From the NCBI RefSeq assembly GCF_030209445.1, contig NZ_JARVSD010000022.1, positions 1 to 64,000 on the forward strand: DNA of 64,000 bases. The letters are read 5' to 3'. Every line of letters begins with the position of its first letter. The stretch's first letter is position 1. The notes beneath the pieces were generated by a model. The model ran no database searches. It was not told where the DNA came from and worked only from the letters and a program-made list of their open reading frames with translations. The stretch is from Promicromonospora sp. MEB111. GTDB lineage: Bacteria; Actinomycetota; Actinomycetes; Actinomycetales; Cellulomonadaceae. Positions 27,560-35,409 of this stretch are shown piece by piece. The position numbers and the translations under genes are program-made.

Positions 27560-28716
27560 CCGCGCTGTCGGTCGAGCCGTCCCTGCTCGACGACGTCCGC
27601 GCGCGGCTCGCGACGGGCCGTGCCGGCGCGGGCGCCGCCGTGCGTGCCGCGGTACGGGACTCCGGGCGGGTGCTCGGGTCCGACGCCCTGCGGGAACTGG
27701 AGCGGGCGGCCCGGGCCGAGCTCACGGGCGCCGGTCCGCTGCAGCCGCTGCTCGACGCACCCGACGTGACCGACGTGCTGGTCAACAGCCCGCGCGACGT
27801 ATGGATCGAGCGGGGTGCCGGGCTGGAGCGGGCCGTGGTCGACCTGGGCTCGGCCGCGGACGTGCGGGCGCTCGCCGTCCGCCTGGCGGCGCTCGGGGGC
27901 CAGCGCCTCGACGACGCCTGCCCCACCGTCGACGCGCGCCTGCCCGACGGCACCCGGCTGCACGCCGTGCTCGAACCCCTGGCCGAGACGGGCGCCCTGA
28001 TCTCGCTGCGCGTGCTGCGCACCCGCGCGTTCACGCTCGACGAGCTCGTGGCCGGCCGCGCCCTGCCGCGGCAGTGGGCGGGCCTCCTGCGATCCCTCGT
28101 GCGGTGCCGGGCGAACGTGCTGATCAGCGGGGGTACGGGCACAGGCAAGACGACGTTGCTCGCCGCCCTGCTCTCCCTGGTGCCGGACGGCGAACGCGTC
28201 GTGACCGTTGAGGAGGCCCGCGAGCTGCGACCCGTCCACCCGCACGTGGTGCACCTGACCGCGCGGCGCCCCAACGTCGAGGGCGCCGGCGCCGTGGACC
28301 TCGCCGACCTGGTACGGAACGCACTGCGCATGCGGCCCGACCGGATCGTGCTCGGCGAGTGCCGGGGCGCCGAGGTGCGCGAGGTCCTCATGGCCATGAA
28401 CACCGGGCACGACGGCGGCTTCGCGACGCTGCACGCCAACGCCGTCGGGGTGGTGCCCGCTCGGCTGGAGGCGCTCGCGGGCCTCGCCGGGATGACCCGG
28501 GAGGCGGTGGCCGCGCAGGCGGTGGGTGCGCTGGACGTGGTGCTGCACCTGCGGCGCGGGCAGGGCACGCGGTACCTGGCGGAGATCGGGCTCGTGGGAC
28601 GCGGCCCGGGCGGCGACCTGGAGGTGCGCACCGCCGGGCGCTGGGACGGCGGCGGCGAGTGGACGACTGACCCGGGCGCGTGGAGCGACCTGGTGGGGAG
28701 GTACGGGCCGTGGTGA
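27556..28716 (+). CDS. tadA: Tad secretion ATPase TadA (CpaF family)
   Basis: A 386-aa type II/IV secretion ATPase that powers assembly of Flp-type pili at the inner membrane. Walker A GGTGTGKTT is at residues 192-200. LGECRGAEVREVLMAMNTG near 270 is the Walker B region, and DGGFATLHAN the His box. The N-terminal domain has TDVLVNSPRDVWIERG, typical of CpaF. The GTG start overlaps the ssd stop and the stop falls inside the start region of the next gene. Confidence 0.95.
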   Translation: MTALSVEPSLLDDVRARLATGRAGAGAAVRAAVRDSGRVLGSDALRELERAARAELTGAGPLQPLLDAPDVTDVLVNSPRDVWIERGAGLERAVVDLGSAADVRALAVRLAALGGQRLDDACPTVDARLPDGTRLHAVLEPLAETGALISLRVLRTRAFTLDELVAGRALPRQWAGLLRSLVRCRANVLISGGTGTGKTTLLAALLSLVPDGERVVTVEEARELRPVHPHVVHLTARRPNVEGAGAVDLADLVRNALRMRPDRIVLGECRGAEVREVLMAMNTGHDGGFATLHANAVGVVPARLEALAGLAGMTREAVAAQAVGALDVVLHLRRGQGTRYLAEIGLVGRGPGGDLEVRTAGRWDGGGEWTTDPGAWSDLVGRYGPW

Positions 28717-29852
28717 GGGTCGTGGAGTCGCTCGGCGTGGGCCTGCTCGTCGCGGTCGGCGTCTGGCTGGTGCTGGCGCGCGGCGGCCGGCGGCTGCGTA
28801 AGGTGCTCGTCGGACCTGGCCTTGGGGCTGGTTCGGGTCCTGTGCCGCGCGTGGCCGTGGCACCCGATGCCAGTGCGGCCGGCGCGGCGACTGGCCGGTC
28901 AGGGCGCGGGGGCACGGGCGGGCGGGCGCCCGGCGGCGACGTCCGGGTGGTCGTGCTGCAGGTGGTCGCGCTGCTCAAGGCGGGCGCGCCGCCCGGCGCG
29001 GCGTGGTCGCGTGCCGCAGGGGTGGGCGTCGACCTTGCAGGTGTACCCGACGTCGACGCGCTGTCCCGGGTGCTCGGCTCCCGGCATGCGGCGGCGGTGG
29101 TCGCGGCAACCAGGCTCGCGCTCGACGTCGGGGCGCCGCTCGGCCGGGTCCTGGAGCAGGTCGCGGCGACCCTGGTCGCGGAGGCCGAGGCACAGGCCGA
29201 GCGAGACACGGCACTCGCCGGGCCGCGGACCACGGGTCGCCTGCTCATGTGGCTGCCGGTCGCGGGTGGGTTTCTCGGGTGGGTGCTCGGCGCCGACCCG
29301 GTGGGTACGGCCACGGACGGTGGCGTCGGAACGGCGGCCCTGGTGGCTGGTGCGGTGCTGCTCGTGGCCGGGCGGATCTGGTCGGACCGGCTGGTGGTCG
29401 CGGCCGGTGGCGCGGAGCGGTCCGGAGTTGACGTCCAGGTGGTGCTGGAGCTGGTGGCGGCCGCGATGCGGTCTGGAGCAGGTGTGCCGCGCGCGCTCCA
29501 GGCGGTGGGGGCAGCAGTTGACGGTCCCGATGGTGAGGTGCTCACCCGCGCGGCTCACGCGCTCGTGCTCGGCGCCGCCTGGGAGCGCGCGTGGGCCCAC
29601 ACCCCGAACGCCCTCTGCCCGGTGGTGCACGCGCTGCGCGGTGCGTGGCTGGACGGCGCCCCGGCGGGCGAGGCGTTGCGGGCTGCCGGGGCAGAGGTGC
29701 GGCACGTGCGGACCGCGGCGAGCCGGACCGCCGCGGCACGGCTCGGGGTGCGGCTGGTGCTGCCGTTGGGCGTCTGCTACCTGCCGGCGTTCGTGCTGGT
29801 GGGCCTGGTCCCGGTGCTTCTGGCCCTGGGTATCGACCTGCTCACCGGCTGA
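28710..29852 (+). CDS. fused TadB-TadC type inner-membrane platform protein
   Basis: A 380-aa membrane protein with two T2SSF modules. The first, residues about 75-200, runs from VVLQVVALLKAGAPPGAAW to two TM helices; the second, about 240-370, runs from VQVVLELVAAAMRSGAGVPR to a C-terminal TM pair ending LLALGIDLLTG. Actinobacteria usually encode these as separate tadB and tadC genes (Rv3658c and Rv3657c in M. tuberculosis). I chose GTG at 28710 because GGGGAGG lies eight bases upstream; GTG at 28713 is also possible. Confidence 0.85.
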   Translation: MVRVVESLGVGLLVAVGVWLVLARGGRRLRKVLVGPGLGAGSGPVPRVAVAPDASAAGAATGRSGRGGTGGRAPGGDVRVVVLQVVALLKAGAPPGAAWSRAAGVGVDLAGVPDVDALSRVLGSRHAAAVVAATRLALDVGAPLGRVLEQVAATLVAEAEAQAERDTALAGPRTTGRLLMWLPVAGGFLGWVLGADPVGTATDGGVGTAALVAGAVLLVAGRIWSDRLVVAAGGAERSGVDVQVVLELVAAAMRSGAGVPRALQAVGAAVDGPDGEVLTRAAHALVLGAAWERAWAHTPNALCPVVHALRGAWLDGAPAGEALRAAGAEVRHVRTAASRTAAARLGVRLVLPLGVCYLPAFVLVGLVPVLLALGIDLLTG

Positions 29853-29902
29853 GGCGGGACAGGGGCGGGCCGGGGTACCGGGCGGCCGGCACCCGACGAG
29901 AG

Positions 29903-30004
29903 ATGGAGGACTTCGGCGTGCTCACGCGCGCCGGTGCCGTCCGCCGTACGGCGGACGGGGCCCGTCGAGACGGGCCGTACAGGGTGCCCGCGGGCAGGCC
30001 GTGA
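29903..30004 (+). CDS. possible 33-residue ORF before the pilin gene
   Basis: An ATG at 29903 directly after CGAGAG opens a 33-codon frame rich in Arg and Ala ending at 30004. No homology-like motif is seen, and the coding strand folds into hairpins at 29939-29980, so this may be non-coding leader sequence. Listed only because it fills the gap between the TadBC gene and the pilin. Confidence 0.2.
   Translation: MEDFGVLTRAGAVRRTADGARRDGPYRVPAGRP
29939..29980 (+). promoter_or_regulatory. hairpins in the pilin leader
   Basis: An 18-bp perfect palindrome GTCCGCCGTACGGCGGAC (29939-29956) overlaps an alternative bulged hairpin made of GTACGGC (29947) with GCCGTAC (29974) and GGCCCGT (29959) with ACGGGCC (29970). 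The two folds are mutually exclusive. They may terminate the tadA-BC message, protect the downstream pilin mRNA, or act as a processing site. Confidence 0.4.
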
Positions 30005-30037
30005 GGTTCGCGCGCGGGCGGAGCAGGAGGAGAAGAC

Positions 30038-30256
30038 ATGACGATCACGACAGCGGTGGCCTGTCCCGAGCCGGACGACCGGTCGCGGACGGATGCCGAC
30101 GGGCGCGAGTCGGAGAGGGGGCTGGCCACGGCCGAGTACGCGATCGCGACGCTCGCCGCGGCCGCCTTCGCGGGTGCGCTGATGGCAGTCCTCAAGGGCG
30201 GTGACGTGAAGTCGATGCTCACGTCGCTCATCCAGTCGGCGCTGACGGCCGGCTGA
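30038..30256 (+). CDS. DUF4244 protein, Flp-pilin-like
   Basis: A 72-aa small membrane protein. After a hydrophilic leader of about 34 residues comes ERGLATAEYAIATLAAAAF, with a Gly-Leu-Ala processing-like site before a single hydrophobic helix and Glu in the mature N-terminus, as in class III pilins. DUF4244 members (Rv3656c) sit at this position in actinobacterial tad loci and are the likely pilin. AGGAGGAG precedes the ATG, a stronger ribosome site than in the neighbours, as expected for a structural subunit. Confidence 0.9.
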   Translation: MTITTAVACPEPDDRSRTDADGRESERGLATAEYAIATLAAAAFAGALMAVLKGGDVKSMLTSLIQSALTAG

Positions 30257-30259
30257 CCC

Positions 30260-30604
30260 ATGGCGGAGCGTGAGTCGGAACGCGGCACGGTGACGGCCGA
30301 GCTGGCCCTCGGGCTGCCGGTCGTCGTCCTCGTGCTCGTCGCCGTGCTCACCCTCGTGGCCGCGTCCACGGCGCAGATGCGCGCCCTGGACGCGGCCCGC
30401 GCGGGGGCGCGGGCGGTGGCGATCGGGGAGCAGAGCGATGCCGTGGCGGCGGTTGTCGCGCGGGTGGGCGGGCCCGAGGCCGAGATGTCGATCGCGCGGG
30501 AGGGCGAGTGGGTGCGGGTGACCGTCACACGCCCGGTCTCGGGTGGCTGGGTGTCCGGTCCGCTGCGGGCCACCGGGACGGCGGCGGCGTGGGTGGAGCC
30601 GTGA
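30260..30604 (+). CDS. tadE: TadE-family minor pilin
   Basis: A 114-aa TadE-like protein (Rv3655c position). SERGTVTAELALGLPVVVLV shows the conserved Glu five residues into the helix after the Gly cleavage site, then one TM segment and a small extracellular domain (MRALDAARAGARAVAIGE). It starts three bases after the pilin stop, and its stop overlaps the next GTG. Confidence 0.88.
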   Translation: MAERESERGTVTAELALGLPVVVLVLVAVLTLVAASTAQMRALDAARAGARAVAIGEQSDAVAAVVARVGGPEAEMSIAREGEWVRVTVTRPVSGGWVSGPLRATGTAAAWVEP

Positions 30605-31083
30605 GGTGCTCGGCGGGTGCCTCGGCCGGCCCCGGGCGGGACGGGGCCGGGCGGTGGGATCCATGGCCGCGTCGTGCGGGACGGTGTCGCCTCGGGAGCG
30701 ATCCCGAGCGCGGTGCCGGCACCGTCCTGGTGCTCGGGATCGTCGCCGGGGCCCTGCTTCTCGCGGTGGGGATCGCGGCGCTCGGCGCGGCCCAGAACGC
30801 GCGTGGCACCGCGCAGGCGGCGGCCGACCTCGGAGCGATCGCCGGTGCGACCGCGCTCCGCGACGGGTTCGACCCGTGCGGTACGGCGGGCGCGGCCGTC
30901 GTGCGCAACGGCGCGACGGTCGCGTCGTGCGAGGTGCTCGGCGGAGGAGTGGTGCGGGTCGTCGCGACGCGCGCGGCCGCCGGGCCGGTGGGGGAGTTCG
31001 GCGGTGCTCTGGGGCAAGCGCGGGCAACGGCGAGGGCCGGCCCACGGGAAAAGGGGATGACGTGGAACCCCGACGGATCGTAG
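30601..31083 (+). CDS. TadG-like/Rv3654c-type minor pilin
   Basis: A 160-aa protein. A basic leader of about 35 residues precedes DPERGAGTVLVLGIVAGALL, a prepilin-like Gly-Ala-Gly junction and TM helix, then AAQNARGTAQAAADLGAIAG, which matches the TadE-like domain known from Rv3654c proteins. The GTG at 30601 overlaps the tadE stop; a start closer to the ERGAG motif is possible since the leader is poorly conserved in composition. It ends the pilus operon. Confidence 0.8.
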   Translation: MRCSAGASAGPGRDGAGRWDPWPRRAGRCRLGSDPERGAGTVLVLGIVAGALLLAVGIAALGAAQNARGTAQAAADLGAIAGATALRDGFDPCGTAGAAVVRNGATVASCEVLGGGVVRVVATRAAAGPVGEFGGALGQARATARAGPREKGMTWNPDGS

Positions 31084-31114
31084 TATCACTGCTATGGATG
31101 GTATGGAGAGTGCG

Positions 31115-32152
31115 ATGACTGCACAGGACCGACCTCCGCCGTCGGGCGACATGGCGCTCGACGTGCGTGACCTACGGATGAGGTACGGGACGAAGGACGT
31201 GCTCAAGGGCGTGTCCTTCACGGCGCAGCGCGGCGAGGTCGTCGCCCTGCTCGGGCCCAACGGCGCCGGCAAGACCACCACGATCGAGATCCTCGAGGGC
31301 TTCCGCATGCGGTCGGCCGGAGAGGTCTCGGTGCTCGGGCAGGACCCGGCGCACGGCGACGAGGCATGGCGCGCACGGCTGGGCGTCGTGCTCCAGTCGT
31401 GGCGCGACCACGGCCGGTGGCGGGTGCGGGACCTGCTCGGATACCTCGCACGGTTCTACGTCCCCTACTCGACCGCCGAGGTGTCGCGGCCGTGGGACGT
31501 GGACGAGCTGATCAAGGTGGTCGGCCTCGCCGAGCAGACCAAGGCCAAGGTCCAGACCCTCTCGGGCGGTCAGCGGCGCCGCCTCGACGTGGCCATCGGG
31601 ATCGTCGGCCGTCCGGAGCTCGTGTTCCTCGACGAGCCGACGGCGGGCTTCGACCCGCACGCCCGGCGCGAGTTCCACGACCTGGTGCACCGCCTGGCCG
31701 ACTTCGAGAACACGACGGTCCTGCTCACGACGCACGACCTCGACGAGGCCGAGAAGCTGGCCGACCGGATCCTGGTGCTCGACGGGGGTGTGGTCGTCGC
31801 CAACGGGTCGGCGGAAAAGCTGGCACGAGAGCTGACCACGCAGGCGGAAGTGCGCTGGACGTCCGAGGGACGCCGGAACATCCACGCGGTGACCGAGGGC
31901 GATCCCACCGCGTTCGTCCGCCGGCTGTTGGCAGGCGACCCCGATGTCAGCGAGCTCGAGGTCAAGCGGGCCAGCCTCGAGGACACCTACATGGCACTCG
32001 TGCACCGGGCCGAGACCTATCGGCCGGAGTCGGACGGCGCGGTGTCGGACGGCGCAGTGTCGGACGGCGCCGGGCCGGACCACTCCGAGCCGGATCTGGC
32101 GGGGGAGGGCCCGACCGACCGGGCCGAGCAGAGCGAGGGAGTGCAGTCATGA
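31115..32152 (+). CDS. ABC-2 exporter ATPase (DrrA type)
   Basis: A 345-aa ATPase of drug- or lipid-exporting ABC transporters. Walker A GPNGAGKTTT near residue 52, Q-loop VVLQSWRD, signature LSGGQRRRLDVAIG near 152 and Walker B LVFLDEPTAGFDP are intact. The C-terminus carries in-frame copies of a 15-bp unit giving VSDGA repeats, an expandable linker. ATG at 31115 has GGAG six bases upstream; in-frame ATGs at 31094 and 31103 lack this. A TAGTAT box at 31081-31086 may be the -10. The stop overlaps the permease start. Confidence 0.93.
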   Translation: MTAQDRPPPSGDMALDVRDLRMRYGTKDVLKGVSFTAQRGEVVALLGPNGAGKTTTIEILEGFRMRSAGEVSVLGQDPAHGDEAWRARLGVVLQSWRDHGRWRVRDLLGYLARFYVPYSTAEVSRPWDVDELIKVVGLAEQTKAKVQTLSGGQRRRLDVAIGIVGRPELVFLDEPTAGFDPHARREFHDLVHRLADFENTTVLLTTHDLDEAEKLADRILVLDGGVVVANGSAEKLARELTTQAEVRWTSEGRRNIHAVTEGDPTAFVRRLLAGDPDVSELEVKRASLEDTYMALVHRAETYRPESDGAVSDGAVSDGAGPDHSEPDLAGEGPTDRAEQSEGVQS

Positions 32153-33033
32153 CCGCGACCGCGACCACCGACAGGCGCACTCAGAACGACGCGCGCTGGG
32201 CTGCGGTCCGCGCCGGGCTCACCCGCGGCTGGCTCGAGACCAAGTACTCGATCCTGAGCCCGAGCGATCTCATCTGGATCCTCGCGTTCCCCGTCATCTA
32301 CGCGGTGGTCCTGCTGTTCATGCGGGGCAGCACCGTCCCCGGCACCGACTTCGCACTGGGTGCGATGGTGCTGCCGAGCCTCGTCGGCATGAGCATCGCG
32401 TTCGGCGGGCTCACCGGGCCTGCCAGCACGATCGCCGTCGACCGGGAGGACGGGACGCTGCTCCGGGCCAAGGCGACGCCCAACGGGATGCTGGGCTACC
32501 TGGTCGGCAAGATCCTGATGTTCGCGCTGACCACTCTGGTGGGCCTGATCGTCCTGGTCATCCCCGCCGTCACGGTCGCGGGAGAGCTGCGGCTGGACGG
32601 CCGCACCTTCCTCCTGCTGGCCCTGATCTTCCTGGTCGGGATGGTCGCCACGGTGCCGATCAGCGTGGCGCTCGGCTCGCTGTTCAAGAGTGCCTCGCAG
32701 ACGGGGCTGCTGTTCCTGGGGTCGATGCTCCTGATCGTGCCGTCCGGGATCTTCTACCCGATCACGGCGCTGCCCGAGTGGCTGCAGTGGGTGGGGCAGG
32801 CGTTCCCCTACTACTGGCTCGGGCTGGGCGCCCGGTCGGCGATGCTGCCCGAGAGCATGGTCACGGCGGAGATCGGCGAGTCGTGGCGCACGTTCGAGAT
32901 GTTCGCGGTGCTCGGTCTCTGGGCGGTTGTGGGTATGGTGCTCGCGCCGATCGTGCTTCGCAGGATGGCCCGGCGGGAGTCGGGTTCCACGGTGGCGGCG
33001 GCGCGGGAGCGTTACATGGCCAAGGGGTACTGA
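32149..33033 (+). CDS. ABC-2 exporter permease (DrrB type)
   Basis: A 294-aa membrane protein with six TM segments of the ABC-2 type, partner of the ATPase just upstream (ATGA overlap at 32149-32152). FREDG-like signature appears as TIAVDREDGTLLRAKATP, the cytosolic coupling element. GIFYPITALPEWLQWVGQAFPYYW (quoted in part) is the conserved region before TM6. Substrate unknown; similar pairs export antibiotics or surfactants. Confidence 0.92.
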   Translation: MTATATTDRRTQNDARWAAVRAGLTRGWLETKYSILSPSDLIWILAFPVIYAVVLLFMRGSTVPGTDFALGAMVLPSLVGMSIAFGGLTGPASTIAVDREDGTLLRAKATPNGMLGYLVGKILMFALTTLVGLIVLVIPAVTVAGELRLDGRTFLLLALIFLVGMVATVPISVALGSLFKSASQTGLLFLGSMLLIVPSGIFYPITALPEWLQWVGQAFPYYWLGLGARSAMLPESMVTAEIGESWRTFEMFAVLGLWAVVGMVLAPIVLRRMARRESGSTVAAARERYMAKGY

Positions 33034-33037
33034 GCTG

Positions 33038-33271
33038 GTGGGGGAGCAGTCCGACGTCGTCCACAACCGCATAGCGATGCTGCGTGCCGAACGCGGCATC
33101 TCGCGGCGGGAGCTCGCCGACGCGCTCGGCGTGCACTACCAGACCGTGGGCTACCTCGAACGGGGCGAGTACAGCCCGTCGCTGTTCCTCGCGCTGCGCA
33201 TCGCGGAGTACTTCGGCGTGGCGGTCGAGGTCGTCTTCTCGACGACGCCGTTCAAGCGACTGGGCGAGTAG
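33038..33271 (+). CDS. small XRE-family regulator
   Basis: A 77-aa protein that is almost entirely an HTH_3 domain: NRIAMLRAERGISRRELADA followed by LGVHYQTVGYLERGEYSPSL and LRIAEYFGVAVEVVFS. Regulators of this compact type often follow ABC-2 exporters in Actinobacteria and Firmicutes. GTG at 33038 is four bases after the permease stop, so it belongs to the same operon and probably autoregulates it. Confidence 0.87.
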   Translation: MGEQSDVVHNRIAMLRAERGISRRELADALGVHYQTVGYLERGEYSPSLFLALRIAEYFGVAVEVVFSTTPFKRLGE

Positions 33272-33273
33272 CA

Positions 33274-33303
33274 CCGCGGCGGCGAGAGCCCTCGCCGCCG
33301 CGG
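33274..33303. terminator. bidirectional terminator after the ABC exporter operon
   Basis: A perfect 13-bp stem (CCGCGGCGGCGAG at 33274-33286 with 33291-33303) and 4-nt loop separate the XRE stop from the convergent peptidase stop at 33311. Confidence 0.78.
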
Positions 33304-33310
33304 GCGCGCC

Positions 33311-35332
33311 TCACCGCGGCACGACCACCCTGGCCTCGGGCAGGAGCGCCGACCGGGTGACGTCGGCAGCGTCCGGCACCAGGCTGTGGCCGGGCGTGAA
33401 GCTCGTCATCGGACCGGACACGGGCAGGTTCAGCGCCGTGGAGCCGAGGTCGATCGAGTACTGCGTCGCCGCCCGGTCCACGGTCACGGTGGCGCCCCGG
33501 TCGGTGCCCATGACCACGAGCCCGAGCTGGTGCCCGGCGGGGACGACCAGGTCGTTCGTCTGCATCTCGACGGTCACGGTGTGCGTGCCTGCGCCGTCCA
33601 GCCGGGCCCAGCCGCGGCCCAGCACCTGGAGCTCCGTGGACCCGATGTTCCGGACCACGTCGCGGTAGCAGGCGTCGTCGACCCCGGCGGACTCGCCGTA
33701 GCAGGACTCGGTGCCGAGGGTCGTCGCGCCCTCGCCCCCGGTGAGCACCCGGTCCATCACGCCGTAGTCGACGAGACCCACCGTGATCTGGCCGGTCGAC
33801 GCCCCGTGGGTGACGGTCGTCGTCACCGACGCCGCGCCCGACAGCCGCAGGTCGTCCGTCAGCGTGCCGGTGCGGAACAGCAGGCGGTTCGGGTTGGCGC
33901 CCGCGGTCAGGGCGGTGTTGAAGGTCTGGTTGGGGGCGTTCACCCAGCCGGCGTCGGCCGGCCGGCCGCGTGCGCCGAGCGCGAGGTTGCCGTCCGCGCG
34001 CGGCCGCAGCCGGGCGGTGCGGTCCGTGACCGGCCAGGTGTCCGAGGTGACCACCTCGTTCGGCGCTACCTCGACCCGTACCGCGGGCTCGTCGGTGATC
34101 CCGTTGTCGACGCCGAGCAGCTCGTGGTCGAACCAGCGGTGCAGGGTGTCGACCCACTCGACCCGGTCCGAGTCGAACGGGTCGACGTGGCCCAGACGGG
34201 TGAGCCACAGCTTGCGCTGCACGCCGTGCTCACCGAGCGCCGTCCACCAGCGGGAGAAGTTGGGGGTGTCCACGTTGGTGTCCTGCGCGCCGTGCACCAC
34301 GAAGACGCTGGCTGTGACCCGCGAGGCGTCGAAGAGGGAGCCGGAGCGGTAGTCGCGCTCGTCCCAGAAGGCGTTGTGCGCGCCGGACGCGTCGTCGCCC
34401 GCCGTGTTGAGCGCCTCGGTGATCGCCGAGCAGTCCGTCGCGACGTGCCGGCCCCCGGCCACGTAGCCCATGAGGAACCGCGGATAGTTGGCCGAGAACG
34501 GGAGCCCCTGCGCCCGGTCGTAGTCGTACCAGGAGCTGATCGCGCCGATCGGCACGATCGTCTCCAGCCCCTCGACGCCGGTCGCCGCCACGCCGTTGGC
34601 GAGCGTGCCGTCGTAGGACTTGCCGATCATGCCGGTCTTTCCCGTCGTCCAGTCGGCGACCACGGGATCCCCGGTGCGTGGGTCCACCGCCATCGCGTTC
34701 CCGTTCAGCCAGTCCACGACGGCCTTCACCGAGAGCACGTCGGAGGGCCCGCCGTGGTCGGTGCAGCCCGTGGACCAGCCGGTTCCGGCCATGTCGACCG
34801 CGACGTACGCGTACCCCCGCGGCACGAACCAGTTGTCGTAGTACAGCGGGAACAGCGCCGGGTCCCCGGCGGCGTCGTACTGCTTGAGCTCGCTCTCGTT
34901 GCCACGGCCGCAGCACGCGTAGTACGGGCTGGCGTCCATCACGACGGGTACCTCGGCGACGCCGTCGAGCTCGGCCGGGCGGATGATGTCGGCGCGGATC
35001 TCCTCGGCGTCGCCGTCGCCGTCCAGGTCCGGCGCGATCACGTTCACCGACTCGCGGATCGCGCCGGCGTAGTCGTAGACGGGGGCCGTGACGCCGTCGT
35101 CGAGGACGTACGGGGCGTCGGCCGACCCTGCCGACAGCGCCCCGGCGGCGTCGGGAGACGTTCCGGCGGGAACCGCGGCGGCCGGTGCCTCGGTCGCGGC
35201 GACGACCCCGCCCGGAACCTCACCGGCGGGATCCGCTGCCGCGGGAACCGTGCCGGCCGCAAGGGCCAGTCCCGTGAGTGCGGCGACGGCGGCTGCGGCG
35301 ACCTGCTTCGCCCGGACGTGGTGGACTCGCAT
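33311..35332 (-). CDS. secreted X-Pro dipeptidyl-peptidase (S15 family)
   Basis: A 673-aa secreted serine peptidase of the CocE/X-Pro dipeptidyl-peptidase family, removing X-Pro dipeptides outside the cell. The signal peptide is residues 1-33 (hydrophobic AAAAVAALTGLALAAGTVPA), followed by an Ala/Pro-rich linker. The nucleophile is Ser239 in IGKSYDGTLANG; the acid and base are likely in VHGAQDTNVDT and LTRLGHVDPFD. A C-terminal jelly-roll domain starts near residue 460. ATG at 35332 has GGGAG upstream. No other degradative genes are adjacent. Confidence 0.92.
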   Translation of the reverse strand: MRVHHVRAKQVAAAAVAALTGLALAAGTVPAAADPAGEVPGGVVAATEAPAAAVPAGTSPDAAGALSAGSADAPYVLDDGVTAPVYDYAGAIRESVNVIAPDLDGDGDAEEIRADIIRPAELDGVAEVPVVMDASPYYACCGRGNESELKQYDAAGDPALFPLYYDNWFVPRGYAYVAVDMAGTGWSTGCTDHGGPSDVLSVKAVVDWLNGNAMAVDPRTGDPVVADWTTGKTGMIGKSYDGTLANGVAATGVEGLETIVPIGAISSWYDYDRAQGLPFSANYPRFLMGYVAGGRHVATDCSAITEALNTAGDDASGAHNAFWDERDYRSGSLFDASRVTASVFVVHGAQDTNVDTPNFSRWWTALGEHGVQRKLWLTRLGHVDPFDSDRVEWVDTLHRWFDHELLGVDNGITDEPAVRVEVAPNEVVTSDTWPVTDRTARLRPRADGNLALGARGRPADAGWVNAPNQTFNTALTAGANPNRLLFRTGTLTDDLRLSGAASVTTTVTHGASTGQITVGLVDYGVMDRVLTGGEGATTLGTESCYGESAGVDDACYRDVVRNIGSTELQVLGRGWARLDGAGTHTVTVEMQTNDLVVPAGHQLGLVVMGTDRGATVTVDRAATQYSIDLGSTALNLPVSGPMTSFTPGHSLVPDAADVTRSALLPEARVVVPR

Positions 35333-35409
35333 CGGCGTGCTCCCTCGCGACGAACGGCCTGGTCCCGGGGAACATATCGGGTGAATGTCGCATACGGAAG
35401 ACTCCTCCG

